DNA of 64,000 bases from Phaeodactylum tricornutum CCAP 1055/1. Lineage: Eukaryota > Bacillariophyta > Bacillariophyceae > Surirellales > Neidiaceae. Of this stretch, positions 23,301-35,193 are shown piece by piece. The notes under the pieces were generated by a model. That model did not search any database and had not been told where the DNA came from. It worked only from the letters and a program-made list of their open reading frames with translations. The position numbers and the translations under genes are program-made. The stretch covers positions 1,866,993 to 1,930,992 of the forward strand of contig NC_011669.1 in assembly GCF_000150955.2 (NCBI RefSeq), written 5' to 3'. Positions within the stretch are counted from its first letter, which is position 1. Every line of letters begins with the position of its first letter.

Positions 23301-25067
23301 ATGCGGCGTCACTGTCTGTTAAGCGCCTTGCTCCTCCTCTCGGGCCCGGGTCTGGATCAGTCGCGTTCGTTCCGCGTCGTCGCTTTCCAAACTTCAAGCG
23401 CGCCCCGCTCGAGTCTATCACGGTGCACAACGGCACTCGACGCCAAGAGCCGGAAAGCCCGCCGGGAGGTTGATCGCTCACGTCCTAAATCGTTCTATGA
23501 CGCGATCGAGGATGCGCAAGACAAACCCGTAAAGGAAGGTCCGCCGCCAAAAAAGAAGAAAAAGGAGGGCAAGCCATCGGACAACGAGGGTGTCGCGTCG
23601 GATACCGAGCGACAAGTCCGAGCCACGGAAGCGCAACAACGCATGGACGAACGTCCCGAAGTATCCACCATGATCATTGACGAGGAAACTGGTATTGAAG
23701 TTGTCGCGCAGGGAAAATCAGTCATGGATGTTGTGACCCGCAAAGCAGTCAAGTTGTCCTCGATGGGTCCGGAATACCGACTCGCACAAATGTTTCCGGG
23801 GGTTCCACCAGCTGTCCGTGACGCCATGCGTTTAAATTGGCAAACTGCCGAAGTTCCTGACATGGTGGAAGCCTTGCGGGAAGCCTGTTCCGTAAAACTC
23901 GAGGACGGCAAGCGCGGAATCCCTCCGCACCCGTCCGTCGCGAATAAGGCTATCGACTTTGTCCTTGCCAATCGTGACTACCTTGGCTCTAGAATGAAAA
24001 AGACTCTAGGACGTCTGCAGATGCGCAACATGTCACTGGGAAACAAAGACGAAGCCCGGGAGTACCAAAAGCTGTGGCGCAACTTTTTGACGTTGGAAAA
24101 TCATATTTCGGCACCCTTTCGCCAGATCATAATGGACGCGGAAGGTCGAGTCGGGCCCAACTTTGGGAACTTGGATCTACAACAATTTTGTGGCGGAGAA
24201 ATCTATCAACGGGCAGCAAACTACTTGGTCCTAAAAGGCATGGTGGCACATTGGGAAAAGAAGGTGGTCGATGCCGAATACTTGGAACGTACCAAGCAAA
24301 CGAAGGAGAACTATATTACAATACTCGCTAGGGGCGACCCGAAGCGTTTCTTACCGGATCCTCCCATTCTCTTTACTTTGAGAGAATGCAGCCAGGTGGC
24401 GCTCATGTCACAACAAATGACCAAGGCCTTTGTGGACACTCCTGAACTGTTTGATGACCTTCCCGTCGAAATTCGTTTCCTGGAATCCGCCTTGACAATT
24501 AAGGGTGGTACAGCCTTGCGGAAATTCATTGTGGAAGAATTTTGCCCGGCCGAGGGCATCTCACCGGAAGGACTCCGTGAAGGACTTCGACGATTAGCCA
24601 CTCAGCTTGAGAATATGCAGATTGATCCGTATGCCGATATTACCAACATCATCGAACGACTAAACATGGCCATGTCGGTTGGGACAGACGATGAGCGCAA
24701 CCCTTACACTGCTTATGTGGCGAACAAGGACCCGAATGGCCCTGGCGCCTTTCAAACATACACGTTCAACCATGAGAAACTATCACTTGTCCGATTTTTG
24801 GACAGCCAGTACGAAGGGACATCTGGTGTTGCGGATCTTCCGAAACAGAGCGGGTTGGGCGGATTCTTCAATTTTGGTGGTACCAGTAACACGCCGTCAA
24901 CAGCAACGGAAGTGACTAAAGACCGAAGCAAGTACTACAAGGTTCCGGACGCCCGTGCCGCCGGGCGTCCGCATGATCTCGGGTGGCTCGACATGCTGAA
25001 CGACGAAAAAGACACGGCTCGTCTAGGCAAGGTCCCTCCGGGAAGAATTATTCCCGACGATGAATAG
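23301..25067 (+). CDS. Plastid-targeted protein of unknown function
   Basis: A single exon of 588 aa; the start is taken at MRRHCLLSALLLL because the upstream frame begins only with TTG. The leader is a signal peptide followed by FRVVAF-QTSSAPRSSLSR, a plastid motif and transit segment. A charged segment with GPPPKKKKKEGK follows. The remaining 450 residues are soluble and mixed helical, with no catalytic motif I can name. The C-terminus is rich in Gly and Asn (GLGGFFNFGGTSN) and ends in PGRIIPDDE. I do not recognise the family. The clear leader and long conserved-looking body make it a real gene. It is likely a stramenopile plastid stromal protein. Confidence 0.8.
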   Translation: MRRHCLLSALLLLSGPGLDQSRSFRVVAFQTSSAPRSSLSRCTTALDAKSRKARREVDRSRPKSFYDAIEDAQDKPVKEGPPPKKKKKEGKPSDNEGVASDTERQVRATEAQQRMDERPEVSTMIIDEETGIEVVAQGKSVMDVVTRKAVKLSSMGPEYRLAQMFPGVPPAVRDAMRLNWQTAEVPDMVEALREACSVKLEDGKRGIPPHPSVANKAIDFVLANRDYLGSRMKKTLGRLQMRNMSLGNKDEAREYQKLWRNFLTLENHISAPFRQIIMDAEGRVGPNFGNLDLQQFCGGEIYQRAANYLVLKGMVAHWEKKVVDAEYLERTKQTKENYITILARGDPKRFLPDPPILFTLRECSQVALMSQQMTKAFVDTPELFDDLPVEIRFLESALTIKGGTALRKFIVEEFCPAEGISPEGLREGLRRLATQLENMQIDPYADITNIIERLNMAMSVGTDDERNPYTAYVANKDPNGPGAFQTYTFNHEKLSLVRFLDSQYEGTSGVADLPKQSGLGGFFNFGGTSNTPSTATEVTKDRSKYYKVPDARAAGRPHDLGWLDMLNDEKDTARLGKVPPGRIIPDDE

Positions 25068-25512
25068 AGCAAGAAAGCAAATACTAGTTCTAACGTAAAA
25101 GCCATGAGTATAGAGATATACCCTTTTCCATTTTTGAGCAGGTATGGTTTATATCGCATGTCACGGTCTAACTAGTGACACGTCAGGTTGTCAGATCACG
25201 AGTACCCTCGAGTATGGTAGGTCGACAACCTTTACTGTTAGTCGTCAACGACACACGAGCAAGGAATCTTGACTTTTATTCTCAGTCAGGTTTTGTCGCC
25301 ACGAGAAGCAAGATTCCATCAACGTTGAAGTTACTTTACAAATTGGCGGATCTAGAGAAATGGATTGACTGTCACAGAGTCGTTTTCGTCGGCAGCATCA
25401 GCGAGTCACCCAGTAGCCTCGTCCTTCTCACTCACAGTCAACTGGTCTTTGTTACGGAAGGCGTGATCGAACAAGTCTCGGCGTCTCATTGGCTTTCTAT
25501 TCCTGTTGAAAG
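25068..25512. promoter_or_regulatory. Promoter region of the CRTISO-like gene with three TNACWGTNA elements
   Basis: Within 445 bp there are TTACTGTTA at 25232-25240, TGACTGTCA at 25366-25374 and TCACAGTCA at 25432-25440, the last 73 bp before the next start codon. No gene is seen here. Confidence 0.45.
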
Positions 25513-27587
25513 ATGCTGCGTCTTGCTGCTTTATTCGCTGCCATCGCTGCTGTAGACGTAACGGCGTTCACGCCTGCTACTAAACCCTTTTTGACGGCAT
25601 CGCATCCGTACGGTCTACGTTCGACGACTAACGAGAATGTGGCCCAGACGGAAAACACTTCACGAGAAAAAGTCATGACCTTCTCGTACGATATGTCGCT
25701 TGAACCAAAGTACGAGAAACCCACCTATCCTGGAACTGGAAACGGTTTGAGCGGAGATTCTGGTCTTTACGATGTAATCGTGATTGGATCCGGTATGGGC
25801 GGGCTAGCTTGTGGCGCCCTGTCAGCTAAATACGGTGACAAGGTCCTCGTGCTAGAGTCGCACATTAAATGCGGAGGATCGGCTCATACATTCTCCCGTA
25901 TGCACAACGGTGAAAAATATTCCTTCGAAGTGGGTCCTTCAATTTTTGAAGGACTCGACCGTCCAAGCCTGAATCCCCTTCGCATGATTTTTGATGTCCT
26001 GGAAGAAGAGATGCCCGTAAAAACTTACACTGGTCTTGGATACTGGACTCCCACGGGATATTGGCGTTTCCCTATCGGTAGTCAAAGCAAATTCGAAGAT
26101 CTGCTTATGGAACAAGCGGAAGATGGCCCCAAGGCTGTTGAGGTATGTTTCTTTCTGTTTCATGTTTCATGTTGCCGGTATCGGAGATCAAATAAGCAAT
26201 CGCTCACCTTACAAGCACTCTTTTTACCAAGGAATGGAACATGTTACGCAAACGCCTCAAGACACTTGGTGGTTCTACAACTGCAGTTTCGTTGTTGAAC
26301 CTACGTCAAGATCCTGGTTTTTTAGCGACAACAGCTGGTAGTTTGCCTTTTGTGGCAACGCATCCTGATGTGTTTCTCGACTTGTCGCTTACGTTTGATT
26401 CTCTCCACAAGACGGTTGATAAAATTGTGACGGTCCCTTTCCTCCGAAACTTTATCGATACCATGTGCATTTTCTGCGGCTTCCCAGCCAAGGGCGCGAT
26501 GACGGCGCACATGCTTTATATCTTAGAGCGCTTCTTTGAAGAGTCAGCTTGCTATTCTGTTCCGATTGGAGGTACATGCGAAATGGGAAACACATTGGTA
26601 CGCGGCTTGGAAAAGTTTGGTGGCAAAATCCAGTTGAATGCTCACGTAGACGAAATTTTGGTCGAAAACGGACGTGCCGTGGGTGTTCGTCTCAAGAACG
26701 GAAATGTTGTTAAAGCAAACAAAGCCGTGGTGAGCAATGCCACGCCTTTTGATACCGTGAAGATGCTTGGAGAAAAACAAGCACTTCCAGAAGGTGTCGC
26801 GAAATGGAAGGAAGAGCTTGGGAAACTCCCACGTCACGGAGCGATTATGCATTTATTTTTAGCTATTGATGCGAAGGATCTGGACCTTTCGCACATTCAA
26901 GACCCCGCTCATTTAGTAGTTCAAGACTGGGGACGTTCTTTACAAGACTCGCAGAACTTGTGTAGCTTCTTCATTCCTAGTTTACTTGACAAGACGTTAT
27001 GTCCGGAAGGCAAGCATGTCATTCATGTATACTCTTCTGGAGGGGAACCGTATGAGCCGTGGGAAAAGCTCAAGCCAGGGACACAGGAGTACGACGATTA
27101 CAAAAACGAACGCGCTAAAGTTTTGTGGGAAGCAGTCGAAAGGTGTATTCCAGATGTTCGGGATCGCTTGGAATTTTCCATAGTCGGATCCCCTCTTGCA
27201 CATGAAGCCTTTCTTCGACGTGATCGAGGTACGTATGGAATGGCATGGGCTGCTGGTACATCAGCGCCCCAGGCCGGCCTTCTTCAGAATATTCTCCCTT
27301 TCCCATTCCCAAACCTTAAGACACCAGTCGATGGTCTCTTACGATGCGGCGACTCCTGCTTTCCCGGTATCGGAACTCCAAGTGCGGCCGCCTCGGGAGC
27401 GATTGCAGCGAACACAATGAACCCCGTCGGCAAGCATTTAGATTTGCTGAAAGAAGCCAGTCAAAGAGATCCTATGTACAAGTTTCTGGATCCTGGTGTG
27501 TTTGGAAGTATTTATCGACCATTCGTCGAGTCTTTGACGCCAAGTACCGAACTTCAGGTTGAATCTATCCAAAACACTGCAGATTAG
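25513..27587 (+). CDS. CRTISO-like FAD-dependent oxidoreductase/isomerase, plastid-targeted
   Basis: Two exons, 25513-26142 and 26232-27587, phase 0, with an 89-bp intron, give 661 aa. The leader MLRLAALFAAIAAVDVTAF-TPA carries the plastid motif. An N-terminal dinucleotide fold, VIVIGSGMGGLACGALSAK, is followed by VLVLESHIKCGGSAHTF. A second conserved block is SVPIGGTCEMGNTLVRGLEK with NAHVDEILVENGRAVGV. The C-terminal FAD block is GLLRCGDSCFPGIGTPSAAAS (positions 27341-27403). This is the phytoene-desaturase/carotenoid-isomerase/retinol-saturase family. In diatoms several CRTISO paralogues exist and one (CRTISO5) is known as a hydratase in fucoxanthin synthesis. Which paralogue this is cannot be told here. 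A plastid carotenoid enzyme is the best guess. Confidence 0.85.
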
Positions 27588-28023
27588 GATATGCGTCTAT
27601 ATATAAATGTTGATCCAGAATTTTTATTAGACAAGCTCTTTTCGTCACAGTAAAGTCATACTCTGATTCTTTATGACAATATGTATAAGAGGTTATGTAA
27701 AGTTTTCAAGAAAAGCGATGTGCTTTAATTATTTTTTGAAGTGCATGCAATAAATGATAGAGAAAGAGGCGATAGAGTATCGACACTACCTCGAGGTGAG
27801 TGAAAGCAAGAAAAGCAAGAAAGAGCCATACAGCATTGAGTGCTAGCACTACTATCAGGGCAAGTTTTGCTCTCGGAGAAGAAAGAGTGTACATGAAATT
27901 GATTGTTGTGATGTAAAAAGTGCCTCAGACGTGTGGATTTGTTGTAAATACACCGATTGAGTACCAAGAAAGTAGAACATACAAGGCTGATATCAAAAGC
28001 AGCGAGGATATTTGAGGTCAAAG
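27588..28023. other. 3' intergenic region between convergent genes
   Basis: This 436-bp AT-rich spacer is shared by two convergent 3' ends. It has a TCACAGTAA element at 27645-27653, here downstream and not upstream of genes. No coding signal was seen. Confidence 0.35.
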
Positions 28024-29260
28024 TCAAGCAAAGTCGGGATAAGTCGTGCATCCATAGGAAACGCATATGGGAGAAACAGTCTCGGTTCGGGATTCTTGTG
28101 CACGAATGGCTTGATTGTCGGCATAGCCGCCATCTACGTACAAAAGACGAATACGGTTGCGGCAATCAAGAACTTCTTTGCAACGCGTGTCCAAATGGTT
28201 TAGTTTGCCGATTTCTTTGCTGAAGTCGCTGAGTCTAGTTCTTGTCACTCCGGGATTAGCCTCCATGGCAATAAGGAGGGCTGCGATGGCAACACTGGAG
28301 GGGCGGTAGATGACAAAAAAATAGTCCATAACGCTCAGCTCCGTCAGAAACCGAGAAAGCTCGAGAACATCGTATCTCATTTCCATTGGCACGCAGTGGA
28401 AGGTTGGTAGAAACAACAGATGCTTCAGAAAACAATATGCGGTCGGAGGATGAATCTGCCATGAAAGTGACCTAAAGTAAAGAGAGCATCCTTGTAAGAC
28501 TCACCAGCGACACGTGCTCAGCTCATGGACAGTGCAACTGTTCGTGGAAATACGACTCATTGCTCTTAGAAATTGAGTGCCGGTTCAAAACCAGATCCAA
28601 AAAGATCGGAAGTTTCAAAAAAACTTTGTGCAGCAGATCAAAGAAACCAAATGGAAACGGTAGTCTGCCGACAAAATTAGTGTCCGAGAAGTGCCGCGAT
28701 CCGATTTCGAGCATAATGGAAAAATTCTACGGACAAGCGGAAACAAACACTTCGACACGGAATTGTTTGTTTCTTGAATAGCTTGGGGCAACTGAAACTT
28801 ACCTCAAGATAGTCATCTCCATGGCGGCCATTTGCTCAACTTTGAAGTACCCACGGCTCAATTCGATCATGGATCGCATGCTGAGACGACCCGGTTCGCT
28901 GAGCTTAATAGAGACGAAAAGAGTCGTCATAGCGGCTAATTGGAAAGTATTCTTATCGACTGAACGGGTGCTGAGGAATCGGTCGAGCATGTGAATAGAA
29001 ACGCAAACAACCTCTCTAGAAAAGTTGAAATGGTCCACCACTTGGAACGACCATTCGCATATTTTCTCTCTCCAAAATTCATTGATGGGGGAGGATGACG
29101 AGGACGAAGAGGAACCAACAGAAAAATTGGAGAGCATGGGGAAATCTTTGACCGATTGCAAAGCGATCTTCTCCTGAAATTCAGGCTGCAAGTAGTCTTG
29201 TGTCTTGTAAATCGATAGCTCCTGTTGCACCATTACGTTGATGAGGTCACTGAGATCCAT
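28024..29260 (-). CDS. Diatom-type cyclin
   Basis: Two exons, 29260-28803 and 28471-28024, with a 331-bp intron (phase 2), encode about 301 aa. The cyclin box reads REKICEWSFQVVDHFNFSRE, VSIHMLDRFLS, FQLAAMTTLFVSIKL and MTILR; across the intron it continues SLSWQIHPPTAYCFLKHLL. That LSW-HPPTA join is a hallmark of diatom cyclins and supports the intron. The C-terminal cyclin fold is less conserved. This looks like the expanded diatom-specific cyclin group, thought to link environmental signals such as light and nutrients to the cell cycle. The partner CDK is unknown. The intron is long for this window, and an additional small exon inside it cannot be excluded. Confidence 0.85.
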
Positions 29261-30292
29261 GGTCCCAAGAATCCAAGACAATCCGAGAATATATTCTAGC
29301 CGCAAGATTTTTTGAGAAAATGGCGTGTTTTTCACACGACGCTATGAAATGCCCAATTGTACGGAAAGCCAAAGCTGCCATACACTCCGCTCGCCGGTGG
29401 TCAATGTCGGTTTGCCAAGGAAGGCCGAATCAGGAAATTGGAACTAGTAGAATTGTACGTACGTTACTACAAAGGTGACGCGCAGTATTGTCTTAAAGCC
29501 GACTCCGGGCCCAACGTCTCTGGGCCAACAGGGAAGAATATCGACAGTTACTTAGAGCTCGCTTTTATTTCTTGACTTGGCTGGATAGAAATCACAGGAT
29601 TTGCCATTGCCCCTGGCATAATAAATATACTCCGGACTCCAATGTGTACCGAGTATTTTCCAGTCGGTAATGATTTGGATTTAAAAAAAATCTTTGTTGT
29701 ATATAAATTCGTTAAACAAGATTTTGAATCATAAAATGCTAGACCGCGAATCGATTTGAAACTGTTTGAAGAAACATGGAAATAAATGCAAGAGAATATT
29801 AGCTAAGCATACGCTCCTGTGCGTCACGTCCTGCTGGTCATGCTTCTCTTCAGGCGGAGGATGGGATATCGGCAGATGGTTTTGACGAAGGTCAACCTAA
29901 CAAATCATCCAGCGATAGCATTCACAGTCAACCAAGATGGAGGACGACTGAAAATAAAGTTTGTCTTGGATATGACGAAAGGTCGCATACACTGAAACGT
30001 GTCGCCGGTCACGAGAAGACGCTCCTACGACATCATTCATTGGTAGGTTTTCAGCCGGCGTACGAAAGCGTCTGCCAAAGCGCAATGAGAGCAAACTGCT
30101 GCATCAACAAAACTGAGTTGTTGGCCTTGAGACTATCTTTTCTGACCGTACTGCATGTACTTCATTCGCCTTTTTTGACTCACATGGCGATATAGAACAC
30201 TTATTATCTGGATAATAACATTTAGAAGCCAGGAAAACATCGAAAGGAGACACAAGTGAGAAGCGACGATTGACGAGTTTGCCAAACACAAA
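29261..30292. other. Intergenic region, cyclin / muniscin-like gene
   Basis: About 1 kb of low-GC DNA between divergent genes. It contains TCACAGTCA at 29932-29940 and AT-rich stretches around 29680-29800. Small open frames exist on both strands, but none has a domain or an obvious start context. Confidence 0.4.
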
Positions 30293-32533
30293 ATGCAGCT
30301 ACTACACTCTGTCATAGTTCCCCGGCACGAGTTTGTGTCGTTTTCGATTGTTTTAGGATCCGAATCTGCAGGAAATGTGCACACAAATATGGCAGAACCT
30401 GTGCTGATATCGTCTGCCCTCTCCACGATGTCGACCGGTGCTTCGATCGAGGCATTAAAGGAGCTGCATCTTTACATCATAGCCACCTTGAAAGCTTCCG
30501 TAACTTCAGCGACAAACTGTAGCTTTGCTGTCAGCCTAATAAGCGAAGCGCAAGTATTGTTTGATACCATACAAACGTTTCACCCTAAATGTGCCAATGG
30601 ACTTGGTCTGCACTATCGGTACCTAAAGGGTGATACCAAAAATCTTGCTGGACTGATATCGTTGATCTTGCCCACTTCCAAGGGAAAACTGGCGGTCGAC
30701 GTGGCAGGAGTTTTATTAACCATTGGATCTTCGGGTAAGTCATACGCACACTCTGCTTCGCCTATGCATTATGCGATTAGACAGCGCATCGATGATTGTC
30801 TGAATTTATTAATGCGTGCAAAACCCAATGACTTAGCGACTTTAAAGTGGGTGCTATCGACTTTTCTTCTTCTGGAAGACGATAGTAGAAAAACCAACGC
30901 TATGGTCGCATGCTTGAGCGTTACAGATAGCCCCGACGTCCTAACTGGAAAATCCAAAGCTAGTCTTATGAATATGCAGAGACTTTCACGCCGAATGTCT
31001 GCCATAGGGGGCAAGCCATCAACGGATCACGACGGTGGACAGCTGTCAAAGGAGGAAAAAGCTTCGCTAATGATTGGTTTTAACTCTGCCGATTCCACCC
31101 GACTTATGACGGAAAGGTTACGCGTCTTATCAGCATCGGAAAACAATACGTTTTTAAGACAATATCGAATGAGTGCACAAGAGCGCAAAGCACATCTCGA
31201 CCTGACAGGAAGCAACAAATCTCGATTCCGACGGAGAAAGAGCGACGCAAAGGATCCCGACTTTGACGGATTTGAATACAAAGGGCTCAAAAGTAAAAAT
31301 TCTGTGCAAGGATCTCCGGTGCAAACTTTTACACAAGAAGGATCCACCAAAAGACTTTCGCTCACTCAATCTAAAAACGACTCTCGAACCAAACCTTTGG
31401 GCGCACCCCGCGGCGATGTGGTAGCAAGTCGTCGCTTGAGTAACTTTGCGTCAGCATTATCTTCTGGGTGGACTAGTGTACATACACAGGACGAGGCTTC
31501 TAATATGTATTCAGGTGGTCGGTCGCAAGCTCAGGAGCGAGCCCCAATTGAAAAAGAACAGCATCAGTTCGACGAAGAAGGTTCTTCGGTCGCGTTGGAC
31601 AGCGTTGCAAGTCAGGCACGAGTACACGTGAACATTGCACTCAACGAAGATTTGTCTTGCTCGTACAAGCAATCACAGCTGGTAAGCTGTGCGGTAGAAG
31701 GAGTTGTCCAGGTACGGAGGGTTCAGTATTTTATTGATTATGTTATGTAATGTAGACACTGAATTCGCTAATCGTTGCAGGTGCAAGTGATAACCAACGA
31801 TAGGAAAGAAACTCCGTTCTTTTTGTTTTTAAAAGATGTTTCAAGTCAAGTTGAATCGTTGCAGGAGAACAAGAAGTTCGCTAATGAGGTGTTGAAAACA
31901 CTCGGAAATTCATCGGATGATGACTTTTTTGATCGAAAATACTCCATTTCTGTACCGCAAGATGAGAGCTACTTTCCGATTCTTCGATACAAATGTATAT
32001 CTGAATTGCGCCCTGTTCCAATTGTAAGCTGTATTTCTTTTGTGACTTGCTGTGCTAATGTAATTAAAAAATCACTCACATTAAGCCTCTGTAAACAGCG
32101 CGTGCAGACGAGAGTCAAGATAGACGATGGAAAGTGCCGAGTCGCTCTACAGATTTCATCCAATCCAAACAATGAAGCGGGCTTGACAGATTTGACTATT
32201 ATCATGGGTGTACCGGAAGAAGTCATTGGAGAATCTTTGGCTACGCAACCTCCAGGCGGTGTATGGAATCAATCGAAGCGTAGTGTCATATGGGTTGTGT
32301 CTGAATTGGGCGATGGTGAAAAGTTCCAACTCCAAGTTCGGTTCGAAGTCGAAAGAAATTTGGTTGACGCGATTTTTCAGCCCACTTTCCCTGTCCTCGT
32401 ACGATGTCAATGTCTGTTTTCACAATTAAGCGACATTGAGCTTGAGGTTCGAGAGGACCCTGCACGGTCATCGGCCGCTATGGGTATGAAAATTGCGCGA
32501 CGTTTCCGACTTTCGCATCGAGAGCGACCTTAA
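30293..32533 (+). CDS. Muniscin-type mu-homology domain protein (TSET TCUP/TML-like or FCHo-like)
   Basis: Three exons, 30293-31711, 31781-32023 and 32099-32533, all phase 0 (introns 69 and 75 bp), encode 698 aa. The N-terminal 200 residues are helical and unassigned. A Ser/Arg-rich linker follows. The C-terminal 270 residues form a mu-homology domain: LSCSYKQSQLVSCAVEGVVQV, PFFLFLKD, FPILRYKCISELRPVPIRVQ, ISSNPNNEAGLTDLTIIMGVP, SVIWVVSEL and DIELEV. The ILRY...L-P-P-RV and LTDLT strings closely resemble TML/TCUP of the plant TPLATE/TSET complex; FCHo-type muniscins share the same fold. No F-BAR domain is present, which favours TCUP/TML. It would act in endocytic adaptor assembly at the plasma membrane (inference from family). 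Start choice is uncertain; later ATGs at 30390 and 30429 are possible. Confidence 0.7.
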
Positions 32534-32628
32534 AGTGTAGGTGAAGTATCGTTCTTCTTTATTTCGACTAGTGCTAGGAAGGAAGTAAAACGTATATACT
32601 GGATTACATTTCAGCTAGACAGTAACAT

Positions 32629-33517
32629 TCAGACATCCGTACTTGCTTCATTGAAACACGCACCGTTTGACCCAGCTCGTGGATGTGTCATTTGTGCTGC
32701 TCGAGAGGATTCATACCGACGTTTGATAGCTGGGGCTGACGTGCGGCAGGAAGCTCTTTGAGACTTGAATTCCTCGATATAGTGTGTTTTCCGTTCTTCT
32801 ACGCGTTTCATGGCATACCATTTGTTTTTCACGTCATTCTCTGTTCGATGCGTCAGGATTTGAGCAATTGAGCTCCACCTATTCGAGAGGAAGTTCAGGA
32901 TTGTAGGCGGAGTGTCATGACAGTGGAATATGCAATTATCACTTACTTTGAGCCGAAGCTTTTGTACATGTCCTCAATCAGCTTGATTTCCTCTTTGGTC
33001 CAATTGCCCTTTTTGATACCCGTCCGCAGGTGATTTTGGAAGCGGTCACGACACTGTTTGTTGGTTCGACCATTATTTAAAAGATCTGCAAGCTCTATCC
33101 ACACTTCCGGTAGTCCCCTCTCAGCAGCTTCACGCAATCCTCCTGTTTCGATTAGTTTCAGGAGGGCGGCATCTTCCTGATATTTTCGAAAATAGAGGAA
33201 CGCAATGAGCACAAGAGTTTCGTCATCCGGGTAATCTACCGAAGCCATCATCTTACCTCCTCCGTCCAGCGCTTCGGAGTCCTGCGTAGGGAAATTGGCT
33301 TGGGATCTTCGTAAATCCTGCCCGCTACACCATCAGTCTTGCTATCGAACAGAATAGGGGAAGTAAGTATGTAATCAGGCGTGGACAGAATTTTGTCTTG
33401 ATTGCCTCCGATTGACAGTGAAAGAACCGTTGCCTTGGATCGGTCTGGCCAAAGTGTCTCCGGCCCTCGAATATCTTTGTGTTTCGTGTCGCGGATCTTC
33501 TTGTTAAAAGAATCCAT
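32629..33517 (-). CDS. Two-repeat Myb/SANT DNA-binding protein
   Basis: Three exons, 33517-33257, 33176-32947 and 32878-32629 (introns 80 and 68 bp, phases 0 and 2), give 246 aa. The splice joins are confirmed by the domain: repeat one is KRWTEE joined to EDAALLKLIETGG, then LPEVWIELADLLNNGRTNKQCRDRFQNHL. Repeat two is NWTKEEIKLIEDMYKSFGSK joined to WSSIAQILTHRTENDVKNKW. Regularly spaced tryptophans and the R-T-x-K/N-x-V/C-K/R-x-R/K-W/F helices are typical of R2R3-like Myb factors. The rest is basic and unstructured. It is probably a sequence-specific transcription factor; targets are unknown. Confidence 0.88.
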
Positions 33518-34170
33518 GTTTGATTGACTTGAAAAAAGCTGTTCGAGTATACTTGACACGATGTGAGTTTGTTAAAAAGGAGGCAGTGTCAATGACAGAT
33601 GATCAACCTCAATGAATAGGCATGCCGAATCGTCTTTTTCTTACTGTGTGTTTCAATCTTCTAGCCGTCAAGCATCCGTGCTTGAAGCCTACAATGTACG
33701 CTTACTTTTTGGAAAAGTGTCTCTTCAATGGAAGAGGCTGGATGGACACTTGGCAAGTTCCTGGCATCTGTTGTGGGGTTTCGCTATTGGTTGTCGTTTC
33801 GCTTTTTCGCGTTTTCGGGCAACGTTTGAATTTACGGAATCTTTGCGAGTCGTAGGATAACCTGTTTTACACTTGGGACATACCTACACCACCTATTTAT
33901 CACAGAAAATAGCTTTGATGGTTTCACGAATCGTCTGTCTCCCATCCGCTGAGGCAAACAGTGAGCGAATATAATGTGGAGGGCCGCGCTAAACGTGAAA
34001 CGGAACAACCACCACATCCACTCAGAGGTTTCAGGAACGTGCCCCCCTGTACTACATCGCGACTAATTCGTGGCTAACACGATGGTAACGAACGCGTTCA
34101 AAGGAATTGGTAAATCCCTCTTTGTCCTTTACAGTTAGTCACCACACAGAGATTTATATGAGCTTTTAAA
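33518..34170. promoter_or_regulatory. Divergent promoter region, Myb / NAP1
   Basis: This 653-bp spacer lies between divergent starts. TTACAGTTA at 34129-34137 sits 33 bp before the NAP1 ATG. A plus-strand frame at 33622-33855 has no recognisable domain and is not called. Confidence 0.4.
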
Positions 34171-35193
34171 ATGACGGACATTAACAACAACGAGCAAGAT
34201 CCTCTGCAAAATATCGGTGTTGGGGACGAAGACTCAGACGCAGAGGACGATGATACCGCTGAAGACAACCCGATGGCCGATCTCCCCGATTACGTTGCAC
34301 ATCGCGTGGAAAAACTGCGTGGTCTGAATGAGAAGCGAGAAGAGATCATGAAAGATTACCTCACGGAGCGAGCCGACTTGGAACGCAAATACGCGGTTAT
34401 TTTAAACCCGCTCTATGAAGAACGTGCGACGATTGTGAACGGTGAGAAGGATGATGAAATAAGCGCCGAAGTCACTCGCCGCGGAGATAGCTCTAGCGCA
34501 CACCATAATGATGCGGAACCGTACGTAAAAGGCATTCCACAATTTTGGCTGAGTACTATGAGCCAAGAAGAGACGATCAGTGAGAGTCTGACAGAAGAAG
34601 ACGTTGACTGTTTGGAACACCTCGAAAACATCACATGTGAAGACTTTGCTGATGGAAAAGGATTCGTTCTTCGTTTTCATTTTGCTCCTAACGACTATTT
34701 TCATGATGCTGTATTGGTGAAGACATACGATGTTCCGAATCTTTTGCTTTCCGATGAACCCATCTTGAAGAACGTCCACGGATGCAAGATTCAGTGGAAA
34801 GAAGGGAAATCTCTGACACATCGCCAGATCAAGAAGAAACAGCGCGGAAAGGGCAAGAATGCTGGTCAGGTACGCACCATCTCCAAAATGGAGAAGAAGG
34901 AATCGTTCTTCCATTGGTTCGAGCCGCCAGCAATGCCAAAGATGGATGAAGTTGACGAGGAACAGGCGGACGAGCTAGAAGAATTTTTCGATTCAGATTA
35001 CGAAATAGCGCAGGCGTTTCGGTCACATGTTATTCCTTCAGCCGTTCTTTGGTTCACCGGAGAAGTAAGTTCTACGAACACGAACTTTTCGTCCAGATTG
35101 CTGCACCTCTAATATTTTTTTTCCCTCTAGATTATGGCTCAGGAAATGATACACGCAATCGAAGATCTTAGAGAATCAGAGGAAACAGATTGA
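34171..35193 (+). CDS. Nucleosome assembly protein (NAP1 family)
   Basis: Two exons, 34171-35064 and 35131-35193 (66-bp intron, phase 0), give 318 aa. An acidic N-terminus is followed by a dimerisation helix (RVEKLRGLNEKREEIMKDY) and KYAVILNPLYEERATIVNG. The central fold has GIPQFWLSTM, LTEEDVDCLEHLENITCE, GFVLRFHFAPNDYF and ESFFHWFEPPAMP. The end is the conserved FRSHVIPSAVLWFTGE, continued over the splice by IMAQEM. NAP1 is a histone H2A-H2B chaperone that shuttles between cytoplasm and nucleus. The long acidic C-terminal tail usual in yeast and animals is reduced here to about ten residues (EDLRESEETD). Confidence 0.92.

Noticed and set aside
28560-28781. Open frames within the long cyclin intron
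   Set aside because: The cyclin box reads through the splice without a gap (TILR then SLSWQIHPP), so extra coding sequence is not needed.
33612-33860. Plus-strand frames with a hydrophobic segment in the Myb/NAP1 spacer
   Set aside because: Two overlapping frames of similar length, neither with a domain or good start context; more likely chance.
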